Shown here one piece after another: positions 9,075 to 19,300 of a stretch of DNA of 46,955 bases. The notes beneath the pieces are model-generated. The model was not told the origin of the DNA, did no database searches, and saw only the letters and a program-made list of their open reading frames with translations. Source of the stretch: Spirochaetales bacterium (GTDB lineage: Bacteria; Spirochaetota; Spirochaetia; SZUA-6; JAFGRV01); the NCBI GenBank assembly GCA_016934975.1, contig JAFGRV010000427.1, positions 1-46,955 of the forward strand, in the 5' to 3' direction. A program made the position numbers and the translations under genes. How positions within the stretch are numbered: position 1 is the stretch's first letter; each line of letters starts with the position of its first letter.

Positions 9075-10683
9075 TTTTTTTCTCCGTTCTTGTTTTTCTT
9101 TTTTTTAGAATGATACATAATCCTTGTACCACAAGGAGTGATAATTTTTTCGTTTTAAGAAGGCTCAAAATTGTATCCTCAAGGGCCCCGGGTTTATACG
9201 CGTCTACGATCCGGATATTGTCATCTTCGAGTCCGCAGGCTTGGGCGAGTAATCTGTAATCAACTTGTAATGCTTCTTCACCATTTATCCGTTGACCTGA
9301 CAGGGGATTGGGCTGCATACCTGTCATGGCTGTGGTGCTGTTGTCCAGGACAATAATGAGTGAATGCCGTTTATTATATGCCGCATTAAGAAGTCCGGCG
9401 ACCCCTGAATGAATAAACGTAGAATCACCGATGACTGCGACTGCATTTGATTTATAATTCTCTCCCTCTGCGATCTCGATTCCCTGGATATGACCGATGC
9501 TCCCCCCCATTTCCACACAGGTATGCATCGAGCTGAAAGGAGGAAGAACCCCGAGGGTGTAGCATCCGATATCTCCTGTGACTGTTATATTATGTTTATT
9601 TAATATTTTAAATACTTGCCGGTGGGGACATCCGGGACAGAGGGACGGAGGACGCGGCGGGAGAGAAATCTCTGTTTTAAGCCCGGTCTTTGCTTCTTTT
9701 TGCGTTATTCCGGATTTATCAATAAAGGCCCGCTGCACCAGATCCGGGGAAAGTTCTCCGGTAAGAGGGTAGTATTTTTTTCCTTCTGTTTTAAATCCCA
9801 TGGCTTTAATTTGGAGTTCTAAAAAAGGATCCAATTCCTCTACAATATAAACCTCTTTTACCTGCTTGAAAAAATCAGCGATCAGTTTTTCCGGTAATGG
9901 ATGTACTATTCCGAGTTTTAGTACCGATGCTGTAGGAAACGCCTCTTTTACATAGGTGTAGGCGATTCCCGCGGAAATAAACCCGATATCCGTGTCATTG
10001 ATTTCCATCCGGTTCAAAGGAGAGGTGTTAACATCCTCTTCCAATTTTCGCATTCTCTCTTCCACGATAATATGCCGTTTCCGTGCATGGCCCGGGATCA
10101 TGACATATTTCGATACATCTCTTGTAAATCCCTCGATTTTTCGATTTCGTAAGGGATTTTCATTTGGGATTACCACACCGAGAGAGTGGGAGAGCCGGGT
10201 GACGGTCCGGAGGATGACCGGTGTGTCATATGTTTCACTTAATGTAAATCCGTATGCGGTAAAATCCTTTGCTTCCTGGCAATCCGAGGGTTCAAGCATG
10301 GGGACTTTGGCTGCATATGCATAGTGCCGGTTATCCTGTTCGTTTTGTGATGAATGCATGTTCGGATCATCGGCATTAACAATGACCAGGCCGCCTTTAA
10401 TTCCTGTGTACGAGGAAGTGAATAATGGATCTGCCGCAACATTTAATCCGACATGTTTCATGGTGATAAGGACCCGGGCGCCGGAAATTGCCGCACCATA
10501 TCCCACCTCGAAAGCGACTTTTTCGTTTACAGACCATTCGGTATAAACACCGGGATATTTTGTTAAGAATTCAAGGATTTCGGAAGAAGGTGTACCGGGA
10601 TATCCGGTTCCGACTGTGACACCAGCCTCATACGCCCCAAGGGCGATAGCATGGTTACCAAAAAGGAGTTCTCTATTTTCCAA
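9067..10683 (-). CDS. iorA: Indolepyruvate:ferredoxin oxidoreductase alpha subunit, without C-terminal ferredoxin domain
   Basis: GTGYPGTPSSEILE, MKHVGLNVAADPL, CPGCPHRQVFKIL, GDIGCYTLGVLPP (TPP region); ends [25 protein letters not shown] with no 4Fe-4S cysteine motif. Confidence 0.92.
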   Translation of the reverse strand: MENRELLFGNHAIALGAYEAGVTVGTGYPGTPSSEILEFLTKYPGVYTEWSVNEKVAFEVGYGAAISGARVLITMKHVGLNVAADPLFTSSYTGIKGGLVIVNADDPNMHSSQNEQDNRHYAYAAKVPMLEPSDCQEAKDFTAYGFTLSETYDTPVILRTVTRLSHSLGVVIPNENPLRNRKIEGFTRDVSKYVMIPGHARKRHIIVEERMRKLEEDVNTSPLNRMEINDTDIGFISAGIAYTYVKEAFPTASVLKLGIVHPLPEKLIADFFKQVKEVYIVEELDPFLELQIKAMGFKTEGKKYYPLTGELSPDLVQRAFIDKSGITQKEAKTGLKTEISLPPRPPSLCPGCPHRQVFKILNKHNITVTGDIGCYTLGVLPPFSSMHTCVEMGGSIGHIQGIEIAEGENYKSNAVAVIGDSTFIHSGVAGLLNAAYNKRHSLIIVLDNSTTAMTGMQPNPLSGQRINGEEALQVDYRLLAQACGLEDDNIRIVDAYKPGALEDTILSLLKTKKLSLLVVQGLCIILKKRKTRTEKKNG

Positions 10684-10951
10684 TAGTCTTTACCCTTTCA
10701 TTACTTTTTTTGCGATATTCGACAATAAAAAAAATCTCAGAATTTACACTTGTTTCTCTTCTGTCATTTGTAGTAGTTATAAGCAGTGAAACACAAAAAC
10801 AATGACAAATCCGGGAACAGCCGTATTTCATACCAATCTTATAAAAAAAAATTGAAATTTTCAATAGATTATTGAAAAAGAAGAAGATTTTTATTAGATT
10901 ATATGAATTTTGCAGAGAAATGGGAACGGGAAAAGGTGAAGGAAGACTTCG

Positions 10952-11776
10952 TTATCCGTCTCTATTGAGTTTGTTGTTCCAAAATAATTCCATTCGCTCT
11001 TTCACATACTCTTTTCCGGTCTCGATATTTCCTCCGCCCATATCGATCAGTCTCTGCCGGATAAGGTTTATCTTTGCGTCTATTTGCTGTGGGGTGAAAA
11101 ATGGTTGAGCATACTCTATGACTTCATAATTAATCCTGGGGCCGTGGAATGAATCTCTTACATATGCTTCTCCAAACTCCGCATATTCATAGAGATAAGC
11201 ATAGCCGTTATACAGTAAGGAATTGATGATTGCTTTCTGAGCGCGATTATACGAGGCTTGTTCTCCCCGTGAATTGCACTCCTGTTCATTACAATCTAAC
11301 GGGGGATTAAAAAAATATGATTCCATTTCATCCATCGTATAAAAATAGACTGATGAAGGGATTTCTCCCCCCGCAGGATCAAGGTCCCGGTAATAGACAT
11401 CATCATCATGAGACATACTCATAGCAAGGGAAACAAATTCGGGCTGGCTGTGAGTTCCACCCAGGTCGATGGTTTCAGCCTTTACAGGTATATTGAGAGC
11501 ACGGAGGAGGGCGCAGAAAATTCCCGTAGTTCCCCGGCACCCGGCTGTCAGATGAGGGCGGTTTTCCGTGGGATAGAGAATCCGGTCCACCGGCGGAAAA
11601 CCAGGATAATTGTAAATTGAATTAAGATCTTCCGTATTATTGGTATAATGTACAAGATGGCCCCGCATCCAGTCTGCAAGGGCATTGAGGGTCTGGAGCT
11701 GATTTTCACGGACGATATTAAAATGAGAGAGAAATTGATAGGAGATACGGGGATTCCAGTCTGTTACCCTTCCCAT
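10952..11776 (-). CDS. Transglutaminase-like domain protein (possibly the 3' part of a frameshifted gene)
   Basis: HLTAGCRGTTGIFCALLRALNIPVKAETIDLGGTHSQPEFVSLAMSMSHDDDVYYRDLDP gives the Cys/His/Asp order of transglutaminase-like folds. Confidence 0.6.
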   Translation of the reverse strand: MGRVTDWNPRISYQFLSHFNIVRENQLQTLNALADWMRGHLVHYTNNTEDLNSIYNYPGFPPVDRILYPTENRPHLTAGCRGTTGIFCALLRALNIPVKAETIDLGGTHSQPEFVSLAMSMSHDDDVYYRDLDPAGGEIPSSVYFYTMDEMESYFFNPPLDCNEQECNSRGEQASYNRAQKAIINSLLYNGYAYLYEYAEFGEAYVRDSFHGPRINYEVIEYAQPFFTPQQIDAKINLIRQRLIDMGGGNIETGKEYVKERMELFWNNKLNRDG

Positions 11777-12381
11777 GACACTTTGTGCGAATCGATGTTA
11801 TTTGCGATTTTAGGAACAGAAAGAAGGCTGTGGTATTGAAGCATTGTTGCCGGAAGCAGCTCTCCATAATCAAAAGAATTATCCGTATTATCTATTTCAT
11901 CAAGTATATTGATGGTCTCGATTGCAGCGGTAATGCGTGAGTAATTGTTAAACCCGGAGGATTGTGTCAAACGAATGGAAACAGCACTCATATTCCGGGG
12001 TAAGATAGAGGGAAGAATAATTGGCTGAGTCATTACGGGATTTCCATCAGCATACAGATGGATGCGTGCATGTATACCCGGAATAGAAACCTGGGGACCT
12101 CTGTTTTTTATGGTCATAATCATAGAATCTCCCGAAAGAGCCGCAGATGATATGATAAAATCCGGCCCGTTTAAAGCGGCGGGTGGGCATATTGTCCGGG
12201 AATAGGTGTTCTGATACTCATTCAATTCATCAATTTCATTTTCCGGATCGATCGAAATAGCGAGTTTTGTCCGTTCTCCCGCATCGGGGTTCATTCTTAT
12301 GGATGTGAGGACAGAGACGAATTCTCCGGGATACCGGAACCGCTGGTCCGGAATATCCGCGAGAGAGATACTTTGCATCAA
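11764..12381 (-). pseudogene. CARDB-like domain ORF, probably the N-terminal part of the same ancestral gene as 10952..11776
   Basis: KLAISIDPENEIDELNEYQN and GPDFIISSAALSGDSMIMTIKNRG resemble CARDB repeats; no signal peptide, starts mid-domain, overlaps the next ORF by 13 nt in another frame. Confidence 0.45.
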
Positions 12382-12483
12382 CCTGTCTTTTTTTGAAAAA
12401 AATACAATGAAATGAATGCAGCAGGAAACATTACATAGTTATTAATAGGGAGGATATGTCATCATATTAGAATTTTATTTGAG

Positions 12484-12538
12484 TAAAAGACCACCTGCAA
12501 AGTCCGTTCCGTGAACGGCGGTGGCTTCCTTTTGATAG
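12484..12538 (+). repeat. Structured 55-nt dispersed repeat, copy A
   Basis: TAAAAGACCACCTGCAAAGTCCGTTCCGTGAACGGCGGTGGCTTCCTTTTGATAG; about 45/55 identical to the minus strand of 33390..33444; nested stems CCACC/GGTGG and CCGTTC/GAACGG. Confidence 0.75.
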
Positions 12539-12566
12539 TGAATGACTTAAAAAAACGGAGGTACTA

Positions 12567-13109
12567 ATGATATTATCGAATTTTCATGATTTTCATTTTG
12601 TTATGGATAAGGGGATGAAGGATAAAATTAAAAGTCTGGATTTATTTTCTAAATCCGGGAGTTTATCCGGGAAAATAGTTGGAATATTAAATGTTCTCAC
12701 ACCTGTGATTGGAAAAGAACATAAATGGGGAAAACAAAGGTTGAGCAAGTATAAGGCTGTGTGTGATGATCCCGGGGAAATACGGGAGCATGTGCATGTT
12801 TATATACCGGATGAGATGTATCGAAAACTGAAGTTGCTGCATCAGGATTTGAATTTTTATAGTATTGCGCAGTTGGTTCGGGGGTTACTGAATTTTTTCT
12901 TTGGTTTGGTGGGTCTTTATAAAAATGAGGTTTTTCAGGAGTTAGAAAAAAATTTCACACGATGGGGTGCGGAGGATGAAGAAATTCGACTAACACCGCG
13001 TGAGTTTTTGCGACAATTGTGGAAAATAATTCGATTTCTACCAGGGAAAAACAGGCTTGTAACTGTCTATAGTGATCAATATGCACCTTTTTGGATATTC
13101 CGCGTATAA
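12567..13109 (+). CDS. Hypothetical protein, basic and helix-rich
   Basis: 180 aa ORF starting ATGATATTATCG after GGAGGTACTA (good RBS); REHVHVYIPDEMYRKLKLLHQDLNFYSIAQLVRGLLNFFF segment. Confidence 0.7.
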   Translation: MILSNFHDFHFVMDKGMKDKIKSLDLFSKSGSLSGKIVGILNVLTPVIGKEHKWGKQRLSKYKAVCDDPGEIREHVHVYIPDEMYRKLKLLHQDLNFYSIAQLVRGLLNFFFGLVGLYKNEVFQELEKNFTRWGAEDEEIRLTPREFLRQLWKIIRFLPGKNRLVTVYSDQYAPFWIFRV

Positions 13110-13270
13110 AATCCGGGAGCATGTGCATGCACCCACTCATCTCTCATCATCATTGTCATAAAAAATCAATCCGTTTCACTCCCTTCCTCGAATAAACTCA
13201 TACTATTCTTCCCGCTCTTTTAAAATACCGCTTTACTCGGTATCCTCAAATCAATATAATTGCCTTACGT

Positions 13271-16200
13271 ATGTCTGTATTCATCGATGCATTATCCGGA
13301 CTTTGTAAGGATCATGTATTAACTGAAAAGTGGCTTATCTCACCTAATCACCGTGTGGGATCGCAGATTATTGAACAGATTGCTGCATCAGGTCAAAGTC
13401 TCGTTAATTGTCATGTAAAAACCATAGAAAACATTGCAAAAGATATAGTGGATGATTCCAGGGTGAATTCCAATCTTCTGCATATGCAATCCTTTCACCG
13501 GGAACTTCTCATGGGAGAATTGTTTCACCGGTTAAGGGAAAAGGGCAAAGGATATCTTTCGGGATTAAAGCCGGGTTCGGGTCTTTTCTCTCATTTACTC
13601 TCTGCAATCGATGAATTAAGAAAAGCGGGAATTACTTCAACTCAATTGGATGTTCACCTCTTTGAAGAACCGGTGAAAGGCAGGGAGATGCTGTTTCTCC
13701 TTGAGTCATATGAGAATGAATTGAAATCACATAACCTTATCGATTATCCCGGTGCTTTAATGATAGCAGTGGAAAGCATTAATACGGGAGTCTATAAACT
13801 CGACGATGATATCCTTATTATCGCTCCAAAAGATGTGGTTACCTATGATTTTTGCCCTATGGAGAGAAATCTCTTAAAAGCATTTCCCCCCTCCCAAACA
13901 AAGATACTTCCTTATGATGATCCGGAAAATAATCCGGGAGCAGCAAAAACAGACCTGTCTTTACTCACGTTTATAATTAATCCTTTTAAGGCGCCTATGC
14001 CCAAAAAAGATAATACAATTGTTTTTTATAAGGCTCACGGACTGGTGAATGAAGTAAAGGATGTGTTCCGGAGGATCCTGTATAAAAAAATTCCTTTTGA
14101 TAAGGTAGAAATTATTCATACGGATACCGGAACGTATATCCCCCTCATTTTTGAGACTGCATATCAATTCAAACCGGAACACATAACAGATATTCCCGTT
14201 ACCTTTGCAGAAGGCATCCCCATAACATACTCCAGGCCGGGAAAGGCGCTTAAGGCATGGATGTCCTGGATATCCTCTGATTTTCCCCAGTCTCTGCTTC
14301 GGAGAATGATTCAGGACGGACTTTTAGATATAGGCGGCACAGGAGAAAATAAAGTATCCTTTTCGCGTATGGCAAAACTATTCCGGAAAGCGAAGATCGG
14401 AAAAGGGCGAAAGAGGTATAAAAGAGTGCTGCCCGGTTATCTTGCCGGATTAAAGAGACAAGTTTCTCATATGGTACAGTCCGAGGATGAAGACCCCCGG
14501 GTATTCTTAGAAAGGAAAAATGAAAAAGAAAATAATTGCATACTACTAGACGAAATGATAAAGTCTGTATTTTTATTGATAGATAATGCACCGGCATCAA
14601 CAGACCCCCCTCACGTCATTATAGATAAAATGTTATGGTTTCTCACGACAATGGTCAGGTCTTCGGGGGAATTTAATAATTACGCGGCAGATAAATTAAA
14701 ATCAGAGATCGGAAATCTTAGGAACAAAACAATCCCCGAAGAGAATTTAAAGTTTTTTGATCCATGGGAGTGGCTTTCTTCCTTCCTTTATAAGATGATG
14801 ATCATGGGTGAAGGGCCCAGACCGGGACATATCTTTATTTCCAATATGACCTCCGGCGGCTATTCGGGAAGGGACCATACCTTTTTCCTTGGCCTTGATG
14901 ATTCCAGGTTTCCTGGATCCGGATTTTATGACCCGATTTTATTGGATAAGGAACGTTCATCACTTTCGGATGACATCCCCCGGATGGCGGATATGCCGTG
15001 GAAAAAGATGGCAGATCTGCAGCGTTTTTTTTCCAGGCTTAAAGGTTCTCTCACCATGAGTTATTCATCTCTGGATATTCCGGGAAACAGGGAATTATTT
15101 CCTTCCTCGGCCATGCTTTCGGCTTTCAGGATAGCCACAGGTCTTCATGAAGCAGATTACGAAGAGCTTGAAAAAAAGTTAAGCCCTTCTGTTTCCTTCA
15201 CTCCGGAATCCGGAGATTTGGCTTCTACCATAGATGAGTGGTGGTTGAGTACTCTCTGCGGAAAACAAAAGGTGAGTGATCCTGAAAAACATATAACTGG
15301 TACCTATGAAAATTTGAAAACAGGACTGATTGCAAAGAAAAATCGTGAATCCGACAGGTTTACGGAATTCGACGGATATCTTCCGGTTCAGGCAGTAACG
15401 TTGAATCCGTATCATGAACAGGGACCTGTCCTCTCCGCCAACAGGCTCCAGCTCTGCGCAAAGTCTCCCATGGATTACTTTTTTAGATATGTTCTGGACA
15501 TAGAACCACCCGAAGACGAAGAGGTTGATGTCAATGTCTGGCTCGATCCCATGACCCGTGGAAGTGTTCTCCATGCCGTGTTCGAAGAATTTATGAGAAA
15601 TTTACGGGATGATGGCACACTCCCGCCGGTGTATAAACGGGATAAAAAACAGATCCACTCGATTCTGAAATCGAAAATCGAAGAAATAAAAGAGGAATAT
15701 CCCCCTTTCCAGGATTATGCCTGTAAAAAGGATTGTTTTCTTTTGGAAAAAGCAGTGGATATCTTCTTAATCAGGGAAGAAGAGTTTTGTAAAAAATCTA
15801 CTCCCGTTTTTTTTGAAGTTCCTGTCGGTTTACCCTTCTCGCATCAGGATGAAAATTCTAATAAGGGTATAGCTTCAAAGGACCCTGCATCTCTGAAGCT
15901 TTCAAAAGAAAAAACCATCAGAGTACGGGCGCGAATCGACAGGATCGACAAGTGCCGCAGGAACAGTGGTTCATTTTATAGTGTCTGGGATTATAAAACC
16001 GGATCGAGCACCCTGTATGATGAAAGTGATCCATTTAACAAAGGGAGGATTGTCCAGAATATTCTCTATCTCCTGATTACGGAAAACCGGCTCACAAAAA
16101 TCGAATACGCAGCCCGTGTCATGGAGGTTGGTTATTTTTTCACAAGTATGGCGGAATTGGGAAAACGTATCTCCTGGTATTCAGACAGGCTGATGCAGGG

Positions 16201-16396
16201 AGTGGAATACCTGGAAAAACTTGCCGATCTGATCGCTGCCGGTTGCTTTCCCTGTTCTGTTGATCCGAAAGATCTGGCTTATACCGACTATGCGGATGCG
16301 ATGATTGATGCAGATCAGGCACGCCGGGAGATGGTCATAAAAATGGATAATCCTGCTAACACATTACTGGATCATATGAGAGCCTTACGATTATGA
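13271..16396 (+). CDS. addB: AddB-like PD-(D/E)XK nuclease family protein
   Basis: 1041 aa, translationally coupled to the addA-like gene; C-terminal nuclease region IRVRARIDRIDKCRRNSGSFYSVWDYKTGSS...QNILYLL. Confidence 0.8.
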   Translation: MSVFIDALSGLCKDHVLTEKWLISPNHRVGSQIIEQIAASGQSLVNCHVKTIENIAKDIVDDSRVNSNLLHMQSFHRELLMGELFHRLREKGKGYLSGLKPGSGLFSHLLSAIDELRKAGITSTQLDVHLFEEPVKGREMLFLLESYENELKSHNLIDYPGALMIAVESINTGVYKLDDDILIIAPKDVVTYDFCPMERNLLKAFPPSQTKILPYDDPENNPGAAKTDLSLLTFIINPFKAPMPKKDNTIVFYKAHGLVNEVKDVFRRILYKKIPFDKVEIIHTDTGTYIPLIFETAYQFKPEHITDIPVTFAEGIPITYSRPGKALKAWMSWISSDFPQSLLRRMIQDGLLDIGGTGENKVSFSRMAKLFRKAKIGKGRKRYKRVLPGYLAGLKRQVSHMVQSEDEDPRVFLERKNEKENNCILLDEMIKSVFLLIDNAPASTDPPHVIIDKMLWFLTTMVRSSGEFNNYAADKLKSEIGNLRNKTIPEENLKFFDPWEWLSSFLYKMMIMGEGPRPGHIFISNMTSGGYSGRDHTFFLGLDDSRFPGSGFYDPILLDKERSSLSDDIPRMADMPWKKMADLQRFFSRLKGSLTMSYSSLDIPGNRELFPSSAMLSAFRIATGLHEADYEELEKKLSPSVSFTPESGDLASTIDEWWLSTLCGKQKVSDPEKHITGTYENLKTGLIAKKNRESDRFTEFDGYLPVQAVTLNPYHEQGPVLSANRLQLCAKSPMDYFFRYVLDIEPPEDEEVDVNVWLDPMTRGSVLHAVFEEFMRNLRDDGTLPPVYKRDKKQIHSILKSKIEEIKEEYPPFQDYACKKDCFLLEKAVDIFLIREEEFCKKSTPVFFEVPVGLPFSHQDENSNKGIASKDPASLKLSKEKTIRVRARIDRIDKCRRNSGSFYSVWDYKTGSSTLYDESDPFNKGRIVQNILYLLITENRLTKIEYAARVMEVGYFFTSMAELGKRISWYSDRLMQGVEYLEKLADLIAAGCFPCSVDPKDLAYTDYADAMIDADQARREMVIKMDNPANTLLDHMRALRL

Positions 16397-19300
16397 AAGA
16401 AGTTCATAAACCCCCGGATTGGAAAGAAAGAGAAATTATCCTCGGTGAGCTTGATAGAAATATAATTGTCGAAGCAGCGGCGGGGACGGGAAAAACAACA
16501 GCCCTTGTGGGGAGGATGATCAATCTTTTAGAACAGGAAAAATGCACAATCCGGAACATGGTGGCGATTACCTTTACAAAAAAAGCCTCCTGCGAATTAA
16601 GATCCCGGTTCCGCATTGAGCTTGAAAAAAGATGTTGTACCACAAGTCAAAGTATTCTTCAGGATGCTCTGGATAATCTGGAAACGTGTTTTATCGGGAC
16701 AATTCATTCTTTTTGTGCCCGGCTGCTGCGGGAACGTCCGGTTGAAGCAGAGGTGAATATACCTTTCGAAGAGATGGAACCGGAAGAAGATCTCCTTTTA
16801 AGAACGCGTGTATGGGAAGAGTATATTTCCGGATTAATCCGGGATAATCCGGATGGGATTATTGAAAAACTCGACTCTCTTGCAATACAAATCCCGGATC
16901 TTTTACATGCTTTTCTCACCTTTACCGATTTTCCGGATATTACTCATTGGCCCGGGAGTGATGAGGAACAAATCCTGCCTTCCCTGCTTCCTGTCCTCCA
17001 CCAGGTGAAAACATATGCAGACCATATGGAAAGCCTTTTTCCCCGTCTCCCTGAAACCTGGAAAAATGATCAGCTTATCCCTTTCTACAGGGAATTCCCC
17101 CGGTCACTCACTGTCTTTAACCCGGAATCGAAGCTTGAGATGTATGAACTCCTTCTTCTCTTTGATAGAAATTTAAAATTGGTGCAGAAAGAGTGGATAA
17201 AAGATAATCAATTTACAAAAGAAGAATGCAAAGAGGAAAAGCTCCGGTGGGATCATTTTCGCGAACATATCATTATCCCGGTTCTGGAGGTCTGGCGTGT
17301 GTGCAGGTATGGACCGGTTATCAATCTTCTTAAAAACGCGCGTCGTCTTTATGATGAAACACGACGAAACCTGGGAAAAATGAATTTTAGCGATCTCCTT
17401 ATTAAAGCAGCGGGGGTGCTTAAAAGAAATCCGAATGTCCGGCTTTATTTTCAAAATAAATACAAGCGGCTTCTTATTGATGAATTTCAGGATACCGATC
17501 CGATACAAGCCGAGGTAATGATGTTTCTTACTTCCAAAGATCCGGAAGAGACTGATTTTAAGAAATGTGTTCCTCTTGCAGGTTCTCTTTTTGTCGTCGG
17601 GGATCCGAAACAATCGATCTACCGTTTCCGCAGGGCAGATATTGTCACCTATAATGACGTGAAACAGATAATTTGCAATAGTGGAAGTGGAAATGAACAG
17701 GGCTTCCTTGTACAACTTTCGGCAAACTTCAGATCAACCCACCCAATCCGGGAATGGGTGAATATGACATTTATAAAGCAGTTTCCCGAAGTGGAAACCC
17801 CGCAATCACCGGTGTATGTTTCCCTCCGGGGAGGGAGAAGATCATCAGCGGCAGATGAACGGGGATGCGTGTTCACCATCACAATCAAACAGGAGGAGTG
17901 CAAAACAAACGAAGCAGCGGCCAACTATGAAGGAGAACGGATAGCCTGCTTTATACGGGAATTACTGGAAAAGGAAGGTTCTTCGTACAGACCATCGGAT
18001 TTTATGATTATTACCCGTAAAAGAAAGAATTTATCCCTCTATGCGGATAAACTTGCGATGTACAATGTCCCTTACGCCATAACCGGAGGAACGACGTTAA
18101 ATGATATACGGGAACTCAGGCTCCTCTATCTTTGCTTAAAAACCATTTTAAATCCCGATGATCCGGTCGCCCTGGTGGGAACATTACGAAGCGAGCTTTT
18201 CGGATTCAGTGATACTTTTCTCTATGAATTCCGGAAAGCCCGGGGAAAATTTTCCTATAATGACACTGTCCCCGAAATCCCGGACCCTGAAATAAAAAAT
18301 CTTTTTACAACTACTTTTACGACACTACGGAAATTCCGTTTATATTTTGATACAATGCCGGCAGTTGCAGCATGTGAACGTATCATCGCAGATCTCGGAC
18401 TCATGCCCCTTGCCTGCATGAGTTCAGGCGGACACCTGAATGCAGGGGGGCTTGCAAAGTGCATCGAACTCGTGAGAAATCTTCGTTCTGACCTTTGGAG
18501 TCCGGGTGATGTTGTTCATTATCTGAAAGACCTCATCGACCACTTTTTTGCCTACGATGGTATCTCCGTTTCCCGGGAAGATAACGATGTGGTGCGGATC
18601 ATGAATCTGCATCAGGCAAAAGGTCTGGAAGCCCGGGTAGTTTTTCTCGCGGATCCCTCGGGAAATTCCCGGACAACCGCAAACCATCAGCCTGAAACAC
18701 ACATCCGCCGGTCCGGAAATGAGTCGGAGGGATATATGGTGATCCGGAAACAAACAAGCTATCACTCGAGTTCCCTCGCGTATCCGGAAAACTGGACTCA
18801 CCTTGCAGATGAGGAAGGAGAATTTCTCGCTCAGGAAGACATACGGCTTCTCTATGTTGCGGCCACCCGGGCCAGAGAAACCCTGGTGATTGTACAAAAA
18901 GAAAAAAATAATTCCGGGAATTTCTGGAATTATTTCGGGGAATCTCTTGTGGAAGCCCCCGAACTTCCCTTTTGTGCCCCTCACAAGCCCCGGGAATTGC
19001 CGGAAATCCATCTTTCAGAGGTTGCTATTCGGAAGGCTCATTCGAAAATCCGGAAGAAGCTTGCTCTGTCTTTGGAAAAAACCTATCATATCGAAGGTGC
19101 AAAAGAGTGGGCGTTAGGTGAATATCCGGCGGATCTCCTCCCTGAAAACGGGAAAGAATACACGTTATCTGCGGAAATCCCCGCTCTCTATGATTCCAAT
19201 GAGTCCGGAATTTCCGGTAAGTCCGGAGTTTCCGGTGAGTCCGGAGTTTCCGGTGAGTCCGGAGTTTCCGGTGAGTCCGGTGCCGAATGGGGGGAAGTGA

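Noticed and set aside
10902-10967. Possible short + strand remnant ORF MNFAEKWEREKVKEDFVIRLY* abutting the 3' end of the transglutaminase-like gene
   Set aside because: Resembles the MBL and TrkA remnant pattern in position, but has no convincing RBS and I recognise no family from 21 residues.
19118-19300. Alternative-frame ORF with (PEFPVS)n repeats
   Set aside because: Frame-shifted reading of the 18-bp repeat within addA; every frame stays open because the unit is a multiple of three.
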